Assembly: GCA_002359075.1 (NCBI GenBank)
Contig: DEQA01000017.1
Location: 1-7,168, forward strand
Origin: Planococcaceae bacterium UBA3378
Lineage (GTDB): Bacteria > Bacillota > Bacilli > Bacillales_A > Planococcaceae
Direction: 5' to 3'
DNA length: 7,168 nt
Part shown: one piece after another, positions 1 to 5,056 of the stretch
Position numbering within the stretch: position 1 is the first letter of the stretch
Layout of the letters: the number at the start of each line of letters is the position of its first letter
Position numbers and translations under genes: made by a program
The notes under the pieces: model-generated
What the model saw: the letters and a program-made list of their open reading frames with translations, nothing else
Told to the model about the DNA's origin: nothing
Database searches by the model: none

Positions 1-17
1 CCACTTTTAAAAAGTGG
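1..17. terminator. Inverted repeat at window edge, possible nos terminator
   Basis: CCACTTTT and AAAAGTGG are perfectly complementary around a single central base, giving a 7-bp stem with a 3-base loop. The repeat lies 45 bp past the nos stop codon. Read on the minus strand it could be the hairpin of a nos terminator, but any T-run would lie beyond the left edge, so this cannot be decided here. The rest of the flank (18-61) holds only weak short dyads, such as CTCG/CGAG around 35-52, and no gene. Confidence 0.35.
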
Positions 18-61
18 TCACCATTCAGGGTCCAGCTCGCAATATGTCGAGTCAGTTCTTT

Positions 62-1123
62 TTAATAAGGACTCTTTTGATAAAAATAATTTGGCTTATT
101 AATAATATTGGGAATAGGTTGGTGGAAAAGATGCGTTGCAGCCGGCGACATAGGGGGAATTAACCACGTCCAGTTTCCTGTCGCTTCCCGTCCCTCTTTT
201 ATCTCCTGTTCCTCAAAAAGCTTAAACTGCTGTGCTGCCGTATGATGATCGACAATGCTGACCCCCATTTCTTTAAATGAATGAAGAACAGCAATGTTCA
301 GTTCCACAAGTGCCCGGTCCTTCCATAAGCTTGTATTCGTGTCACGGGAAAGACCGATTATATCGGCTACTTCCGGCAGTAAATTATAGCGCTGGTGGTC
401 TGCAAAATTTCGAGCCCCGATCTCTGTTCCCATATACCAGCCATTAAATGGTGCCGCCTGGAAATCCACCCCGCCGCACGTAAACTGCATATCCGAAATA
501 ATAGGCACCCCATACCACTTTAACCCCAGTTCATCAAAACGTTCATATGCCGGATGAGTAATGGCTACTTCTAACACATGCTCCTTCGGTATCTCGAACA
601 AACGAGGCTTGTGGCCTTCCACTTGGATGACAAGGGGTAAAATATCAAAATTTGTACCCGCAGACTGCCAGCCGAGCTCTTCGCAAACTTTCGTGAAAGC
701 GATGGAATGCGGATCCCCTACTACCCCTTCATCTGTTTCATAGCCTGCATAACGCAGTAACTGATGATTCCAAATCCGTACATGAGTTGGATGAAAGACT
801 GTGATAGCCGGGCGTATTTTTCCGCCATTTGTCGCAAAATCAATATGTCGGATCAGCGCTTCAAACACTTCTTCTTCTGTTGTCAATGACCGTTCATCAA
901 ATACGTGCAGAGACTGCCAGAAAAGGCGGCCGATACATTTGTTGCTGTTGCGCCATGCAACCTTTGCACCGAATGTCAGCTCTTCTGTTGTCGGCATATA
1001 CTCCCCTTTTCGCTCTACTTCTTCTAAACGGGCTGCAAGCCACTCCTGCGGTAAATCATTTTCTTCCCTGTATCTATATAAAAAATCAACTGCTTCCTGC
1101 ATTTTACTTTCCAATGTTTTCAT
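62..1123 (-). CDS. nos: Nitric oxide synthase, oxygenase domain only (bacterial NOS)
   Basis: This is a cytoplasmic haem enzyme that oxidises L-arginine to citrulline and nitric oxide through N-hydroxyarginine. Its 353 residues match the usual bacterial NOS size of about 350-365. The proximal haem ligand is Cys63 in WRNSNKCIGRLFW (57-69). The substrate-binding Glu is E234 in NGWYMGTEIGARN (227-239). The pterin-side tryptophans are W318 and W320 in TGNWTWLIPP. There is no flavin reductase domain and no N-terminal zinc-binding cysteine pair, as is normal for Bacillales, so electrons must come from a separate reductase that is not in this window. Ile209 sits 25 residues before the catalytic Glu, where animal enzymes have Val; bacterial enzymes carry Ile there, which slows NO release. 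The start is supported by a GGGGG ribosome site 7 bases upstream and a promoter at 1145-1173. In Bacillus and Staphylococcus the NO made is linked to protection against oxidative stress and antibiotics; that role here is inferred. Confidence 0.97.
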   Translation of the reverse strand: MKTLESKMQEAVDFLYRYREENDLPQEWLAARLEEVERKGEYMPTTEELTFGAKVAWRNSNKCIGRLFWQSLHVFDERSLTTEEEVFEALIRHIDFATNGGKIRPAITVFHPTHVRIWNHQLLRYAGYETDEGVVGDPHSIAFTKVCEELGWQSAGTNFDILPLVIQVEGHKPRLFEIPKEHVLEVAITHPAYERFDELGLKWYGVPIISDMQFTCGGVDFQAAPFNGWYMGTEIGARNFADHQRYNLLPEVADIIGLSRDTNTSLWKDRALVELNIAVLHSFKEMGVSIVDHHTAAQQFKLFEEQEIKEGREATGNWTWLIPPMSPAATHLFHQPIPNIINKPNYFYQKSPY

Positions 1124-1144
1124 TTTTATTCCCCCGTTACTGCC

Positions 1145-1173
1145 ATTGTAGAGGAAGGATTCCAGCCTTACAA
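1145..1173 (-). promoter_or_regulatory. Sigma-A-type promoter of nos
   Basis: On the minus strand TTGTAA (-35, 4 of 6 to consensus, 1168-1173) is followed after exactly 17 bases by TACAAT (-10, 5 of 6, 1145-1150). The predicted start point is near 1138, giving a leader of about 15 bases that contains the GGGGG ribosome site at 1131-1135. It lies in the 140-bp gap behind the LysR gene, so nos can be transcribed independently of that gene. Confidence 0.65.
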
Positions 1174-1191
1174 CGAAGGGACTGCAAGATA

Positions 1192-1214
1192 AAAGATGTA
1201 TCTTTCATATATGA
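1192..1214. promoter_or_regulatory. Two adjacent small palindromes upstream of the nos promoter
   Basis: AAAGAT-GT-ATCTTT (1192-1205) abuts the perfect 10-base palindrome TCATATATGA (1205-1214). They sit about 55-75 bases upstream of the predicted nos start point, where an activator could bind. No known box (Fur, PerR, CRP or Fnr type) is matched well. In AT-rich DNA, palindromes this short can occur by chance, so this is a candidate only. Confidence 0.25.
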
Positions 1215-1263
1215 CTTAAAATAGACAAATTCGCTAATCCGCACTACATACCGCTTTTTCCTC

Positions 1264-2145
1264 TTATTCAAGACTGGCATTTGCAATCCGCTGCATTAAC
1301 TGCTCCGCCTCTTCCGTTGCATTTATAAAATGCAGATACGTCTTTACCATCGGCAGCTCAAACTCTTCAAATGGCACAATATTAAAGCGCCCCTCCATCA
1401 TTTCTCTCCTGATTATTTGTTTAGGCAGAAAGGAAATACCCAAGCCATCACGGATAAACCGCTTAACGATATAAGATTGTGAAATGGAAATAGTCCTTGT
1501 ATAGGGAAAATGGTTTTTAATGAGCAAATTCAGCCCAGGAGAGACACTAGCAATATGATCCGTGAAAAAAGGATAACGGCGAAATAAGTCCGCTACCTCC
1601 ATCCTTTGCCCTGATTCATCGTCATATTCGTCTAATGGGACAACTAATTGAAGCGGGCTTTCATGAATCTTTCTACTAATAATTGTTCTGTTATTGGAAG
1701 GCAATAGACTAACAGCAATATGTGCTTCGCCGTCCAGCAATAATGCATCCATCTTATCCGATTCCTCCACTAGCAAAACCAAATCACAGCCTGTATTTTC
1801 TATTGAAAATTGATAAATGAGATGCGGGATAATGGTTTCTACAAGCAAAGGAGAGATGACAATTGTTAGCTGTGTTTTTCTTTGGTGGGCATAGTTCCTT
1901 ACTTCCTGCACGCTTTTTTCCATTACTTTTAAAATGGTTTTTGCCTCCGGAAGAAAGTGCCGTCCGGCCGATGTGAGCTTCACTCTCGCATGATTCCGCT
2001 CAAATAATTGAACTTCCAGATAATCCTCCAGCTGCTGAATATGTACCGTAATGCTTGGCTGTGATAGATGAAGCATTTCCGAAGCTCTGCGAAAATTCTC
2101 TGTTTCAGCCGCTACCAGAAAAGATTTCAACCACTTTGTTTCCAT
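1264..2145 (-). CDS. LysR-family transcriptional regulator
   Basis: This is a DNA-binding regulator of 293 residues, the standard LTTR length. The N-terminal winged helix-turn-helix spans about residues 4-62, with the typical sequence ASEMLHLSQPSITVHIQQLE (21-40) and the LFER...LTSAG wing (48-61). A linker helix (about 63-88) leads to a periplasmic-binding-protein-like effector domain (about 91-290). That domain contains the usual late motif VKRFIRDGLGISFLP (227-241), which lines the ligand cleft. The ligand cannot be told from sequence. The gene is divergent from a DUF2332 gene with a dyad-rich gap between them, the common arrangement for an LTTR controlling itself and its neighbour. The start is backed by GGGGG six bases before the ATG inside GGGGGAATTGG, resembling the nos ribosome site. 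No convincing terminator follows it before nos. I could not match it to a named member such as CcpC or CitR, so no symbol is given. Confidence 0.95.
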   Translation of the reverse strand: METKWLKSFLVAAETENFRRASEMLHLSQPSITVHIQQLEDYLEVQLFERNHARVKLTSAGRHFLPEAKTILKVMEKSVQEVRNYAHQRKTQLTIVISPLLVETIIPHLIYQFSIENTGCDLVLLVEESDKMDALLLDGEAHIAVSLLPSNNRTIISRKIHESPLQLVVPLDEYDDESGQRMEVADLFRRYPFFTDHIASVSPGLNLLIKNHFPYTRTISISQSYIVKRFIRDGLGISFLPKQIIRREMMEGRFNIVPFEEFELPMVKTYLHFINATEEAEQLMQRIANASLE

Positions 2146-2168
2146 CCAATTCCCCCATTAATTAATAT

Positions 2169-2198
2169 ATTTAATCATTTCGATTAAATTCATTTAAT
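2169..2198. promoter_or_regulatory. Candidate LysR operator: three alternating ATTTAAT half-sites
   Basis: ATTTAATC-N5-GATTAAAT (2169-2189) is a perfect 8-bp-arm inverted repeat. The right arm is reused in ATTAAAT-TC-ATTTAAT (2183-2198), so three half-sites alternate in direction. The array lies just upstream of the predicted -35 box of the DUF2332 promoter, centred roughly 40-70 bases before its start point, the classic LTTR activation zone. It also overlaps the region where the LysR gene's own promoter must lie, which fits autorepression. The surrounding AT-richness raises the chance of random dyads, but an 8-bp arm plus a third copy is more than background suggests. Confidence 0.5.
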
Positions 2199-2202
2199 TT
2201 TC

Positions 2203-2231
2203 TTAATATTCATTTTACATTACACTATGAT
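2203..2231 (+). promoter_or_regulatory. Candidate promoter of the DUF2332 gene
   Basis: TTAATA (-35, 4 of 6, 2203-2208) and TATGAT (-10, 5 of 6, 2226-2231) are separated by 17 bases. The predicted start is near 2238, just ahead of the strong ribosome site AGGAGG (2245-2250), so the leader is very short. The weak -35 box fits a promoter that needs an activator bound at the dyads immediately upstream. Confidence 0.5.
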
Positions 2232-2257
2232 TATATCTTCTACAAGGAGGGAGAAAG

Positions 2258-3280
2258 ATGGATCGATATCAACAAGCTTTTCTTCATTTTGCGGAACACG
2301 AAGCACGGGAAAGCAGCAGGCTATACGAATATTTATGCGGACAAATAGTTCATGACGACGAATTGATGACCCTGATCCGGGACATTCCCCAGTCCCAGCC
2401 AAAGCCTAATTTATTTTTTGCCGCCATGCATTATTTGCTGAAAAAATATGAGGATCCTTTACGTGCATACTACGCCTCGCTAACTGATCACCCACTGCCG
2501 GCGGAGCAGTCTTTCCAGTCATTTCGGGCATTTGCTCTAAAGCATCAGGATGAATTGCGGGAGCTGTTCCAAACAAAACTTGTACAGACAAACGAGGTCC
2601 GCCGGGCATCCTATTTATATCCGATCATGGCAGACATCTATGAATTATGCGGCAAGCCACTGGCACTTATAGAAATCGGTACAAGTTCCGGGCTATTGCT
2701 AGGTTTGGATCACTATCATTATGAATATCGAAATGGTCCATCTATTCATTCGGCTGCAGATTCCTTAACGATTTCCTCAGAAAACCGAGGAGATGCTTTG
2801 CCATTATCGATCTACCAAAAACCTATTATTAACATGCGAATTGGTATCGATTTACACATCATCGACCTAAAAAAGGATGATGATTTGGAATGGATGCTGG
2901 CACTCATTTGGCCGGAGCATGCAGAAAGACGCCGGCAATTTATGAGGGCAAAGGAAATCAATGATTCCATCCAAAAAGAATTATACGAAGGGGATGCCGT
3001 CGCTCTTTTACCTCGCATCATTCAGACGGTCTCCGAGGAATATCAATTGGTCATTTTTCATACCCATGTAGCGAATCAGTTCCCGCCGGAGCTCAAAAAG
3101 CAGCTGCTCGATACACTTCAAACAATCAGCTATGAACGTCCGCTCTATCATGTATACAATAATATGTACGACGCTCATATTCATCAGGATTATATAGAAA
3201 AAGGAACAACTCAGCCAGCGCGTTTATTAACTGCTGCCGACAGCCATGGACGCTGGTTCGAGTGGAGAAATGAACAGTAA
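2258..3280 (+). CDS. DUF2332 family protein of unknown function
   Basis: This 340-residue soluble protein has no signal peptide or membrane segment. It matches the DUF2332 family as I know it: an N-terminal helical part (about 1-110) with FAEHEARESSRLYEYLC near the start; a central segment ALIEIGTSSGLLLGLDHYHY (136-155); GIDLHIIDLKKDDDLEWMLALIWPEH (196-221); and FHTHVANQFPPE (267-278). The E-I-G-x-S-x-G stretch (139-145) looks like the glycine-rich motif I of Rossmann-type methyltransferases, and LVIFHTHV (264-271) could be a later strand of that fold, so an SAM-binding role is possible but unproven. The start is secured by AAGGAGG seven bases before the ATG. It is transcribed divergently from the LysR gene, whose product probably controls it. 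It ends at a bidirectional hairpin, so it appears monocistronic. No substrate can be assigned. Confidence 0.92.
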   Translation: MDRYQQAFLHFAEHEARESSRLYEYLCGQIVHDDELMTLIRDIPQSQPKPNLFFAAMHYLLKKYEDPLRAYYASLTDHPLPAEQSFQSFRAFALKHQDELRELFQTKLVQTNEVRRASYLYPIMADIYELCGKPLALIEIGTSSGLLLGLDHYHYEYRNGPSIHSAADSLTISSENRGDALPLSIYQKPIINMRIGIDLHIIDLKKDDDLEWMLALIWPEHAERRRQFMRAKEINDSIQKELYEGDAVALLPRIIQTVSEEYQLVIFHTHVANQFPPELKKQLLDTLQTISYERPLYHVYNNMYDAHIHQDYIEKGTTQPARLLTAADSHGRWFEWRNEQ

Positions 3281-3285
3281 CATTC

Positions 3286-3317
3286 AAAAAAAGCGGTCAA
3301 TCGATTGACCGCTTTTT
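3286..3317. terminator. Bidirectional terminator between convergent genes
   Basis: GCGGTCAA and TTGACCGC (3293-3300 and 3305-3312) form a perfect 8-bp stem around TCGA, flanked by seven A on the left (3286-3292) and five T on the right (3313-3317). It begins 5 bases after the DUF2332 stop codon. The symmetric A- and T-runs make it an intrinsic terminator in both directions, serving the DUF2332 gene and backing up the amidohydrolase gene. Confidence 0.92.
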
Positions 3318-3327
3318 CCATAAAACG

Positions 3328-3367
3328 AGGAGATACCAGGAAAATCAAGATTTTCCGGTCAGCTCCT
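3328..3367. terminator. Second, interrupted hairpin downstream of the amidohydrolase
   Basis: GGAAAATC and GATTTTCC (3339-3346 and 3349-3356) pair. The stem extends outward through ACC/GGT (one bulged A) and AGGAG/CTCCT (3328-3332 with 3363-3367, across a small internal loop). On the minus strand it is followed by CGTTTTA, and on the plus strand by TTTCATTTTTC. It could be the first terminator of the amidohydrolase transcript, with the 3286-3317 hairpin behind it, but its T-runs are imperfect. Confidence 0.5.
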
Positions 3368-3398
3368 TTCATTTTTCTATACACTATCAAATAGATAA

Positions 3399-4982
3399 CT
3401 AGCTCTCTTTCCGTTCATACACAATCTTTCCGCCAACGACTGTTTTTTCTACGTTTGCCTGTAGCATGTCATCCGATGATCCTTCAAATAAATCACGGTC
3501 AAAAATAGTAAAGTCTGCTATATATCCTTCTTTAATCAGCCCGCGCTCATGCTCCTTGCAAATGGCTTGGGCACTGCCGTACGTATACATCTTTACCGCT
3601 TCAAAACGAGACAGCTTTTCAGATATGCCATACCCTTCATGTGTTTGTCCGGGCAATTTCCGCTCTACAGCAGCATAAATGGTTTTTAGCGGTTCCACGT
3701 CTTCGATGGGTGCATCTGTGCCGGCAGCACACATAAATCCTTCATCAAGCAGACGCTTCCATGCATAAGCCCACGGCAATCTCTTTTGCCCCAATTTCTT
3801 TTCCACCCAAGGAAAATCCGATGTGACAAATGCCGGCTGTAAATCCAGCACGATCGGGAGTTTTTTCATACGGGCTACTAAATCATCCTCCAGGACACAG
3901 CAGTGAATGAACCGATCACGCTTTCCAGCAGGTGCAGGATACCTTTCCACTACATCCAGCAGCTGCTCCACTCCTGCATCACCAATCAAATGTACAGCAA
4001 TTGCTTCCCCGTATCGTCTTGCAAGTTTTACATAGCTTTCGATTTGCTCATCCGTATGAATGAGCATACCAAAGCTTGACGGGTCATCCTCATAAGGCTC
4101 GATGAGGGCTGCAGTAGAACCGCCCAATGAACCGTCGGCAAAAATCTTCATCGCGCCCGGCTCTACATAAGGCTCATCGAATACAGCCCCATCCTGCATC
4201 ATTTGCTCGAACACCTCATGATGCCTCAATAAATTCACCCTGAATTGCTTTTTACTCATGACATTTTTATAGGCTGTCAGCGGGTTTGTATAATGGCCGA
4301 AATAGTTCATTTCTTCTGTGTGCGCACCGACAATCCCACGTTGCAGCATATCATCCACCGCCAGCTGCAGTGATCGCTCAAGCATTCTAACAAAGTCCTC
4401 TCCATGAGGCTGTGCTGCTTCATACACAGGATTTTTCGCCTGTTCATAAAGCAGACCGTTTAATTCTCCCCTGCTGTTACGGCCGAATTCTCCGCCTGGA
4501 GGATTCTCACTTTCTATAGTGATGCCGCCTATCCGTAAAGCTTCCGTATTACATAGATAAACATGATGGCAAATACGCGATAATATTACCGGCCCCTTAT
4601 ACACCGCATCCAGCTCTTCAATAGACGGAATGCTTTTATCGGGGAAATTATTTTCATTCCACCCTTCACCAAACAGCCATTCTCCCTCCTGCAGAGTCGA
4701 TGCCTGCTTCTGCAATAGCCGAAGCATCTCCTCCTTGCTTGCCACCTTCGATAAATCGAGCCGCTGCAATTTCTGTCCATACATAATGAGATGGATATGG
4801 CTATCGACAAACCCCGGGTACATAACAGCTCCTTGAAGATCTATCTGTTCATCCGCCAGCTCTGTTAACTGCTCTACTGTGCCAGTCTGCAGAATCCTAT
4901 CTTCTTCAGTTAAAATAGCCTCTACTGTTGCTCCTTCTTCTGCCATTGTATAAATACGTCCGTTATACCATAATTTCTTCAT
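3399..4982 (-). CDS. YtcJ-like metal-dependent amidohydrolase (Amidohydro_3)
   Basis: This is a cytoplasmic hydrolase of the amidohydrolase superfamily, 527 residues, close to B. subtilis YtcJ in length. Visible metal-site motifs in order are: HxH (H62, H64) in GFVDSHIHL at the end of the first barrel strand; K279 in MKIFADGSLGGS, the candidate bridging lysine; H331 in VHLIGDAG; H360 in RFIHC; and D423 in AAGTDAPIEDV. The N-terminal (about 1-55) and C-terminal (about 480-527, ending GGKIVYERKES) parts make the small beta-sandwich typical of the family, with the ADFTIFDRDLF stretch before the end. The set is complete, so the enzyme is probably active. Relatives hydrolyse N-formyl or other amide bonds, but the substrate here is unknown. 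The start is supported by AAAGGGAG (4990-4997) seven bases upstream. There is no signal peptide. It follows the RND gene on the same strand, but a terminator stands between them. Confidence 0.95.
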   Translation of the reverse strand: MKKLWYNGRIYTMAEEGATVEAILTEEDRILQTGTVEQLTELADEQIDLQGAVMYPGFVDSHIHLIMYGQKLQRLDLSKVASKEEMLRLLQKQASTLQEGEWLFGEGWNENNFPDKSIPSIEELDAVYKGPVILSRICHHVYLCNTEALRIGGITIESENPPGGEFGRNSRGELNGLLYEQAKNPVYEAAQPHGEDFVRMLERSLQLAVDDMLQRGIVGAHTEEMNYFGHYTNPLTAYKNVMSKKQFRVNLLRHHEVFEQMMQDGAVFDEPYVEPGAMKIFADGSLGGSTAALIEPYEDDPSSFGMLIHTDEQIESYVKLARRYGEAIAVHLIGDAGVEQLLDVVERYPAPAGKRDRFIHCCVLEDDLVARMKKLPIVLDLQPAFVTSDFPWVEKKLGQKRLPWAYAWKRLLDEGFMCAAGTDAPIEDVEPLKTIYAAVERKLPGQTHEGYGISEKLSRFEAVKMYTYGSAQAICKEHERGLIKEGYIADFTIFDRDLFEGSSDDMLQANVEKTVVGGKIVYERKES

Positions 4983-5010
4983 ATTACCACTCCCTTTCTT
5001 TTAACATACT

Positions 5011-5045
5011 AAAAAAGCAGCGAGAAACGCAATGTTTCCCGCTAC
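5011..5045 (-). terminator. Rho-independent terminator of the RND pump gene
   Basis: On the minus strand a 12-bp stem (5034-5045 with 5017-5028, containing two G-T pairs) closes a five-base loop and is followed by six T (5011-5016). It starts 11 bases after the RND stop codon. The end of its T-run is 28 bp from the amidohydrolase start codon. Confidence 0.92.
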
Positions 5046-5056
5046 CTTGTATTGAA

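Noticed and set aside
35..70. Short dyads CTCG/CGAG and GAGTC/GACTC near the nos stop codon
   Set aside because: The arms are 4-5 bp with large loops and no following T-run, which is no better than chance.
829..1224. Plus-strand open frame of 131 codons covering the 5' part of nos and its upstream gap
   Set aside because: It is antisense to the strongly supported nos gene, has no recognisable domain, is Leu/Cys/Arg-rich low-quality sequence, and has no ribosome site that stands out.
62..4982. A single functional cluster of NOS, LysR, DUF2332 and amidohydrolase
   Set aside because: The genes run in both directions, have separate promoters and terminators, and share no substrate or pathway that the sequence reveals.
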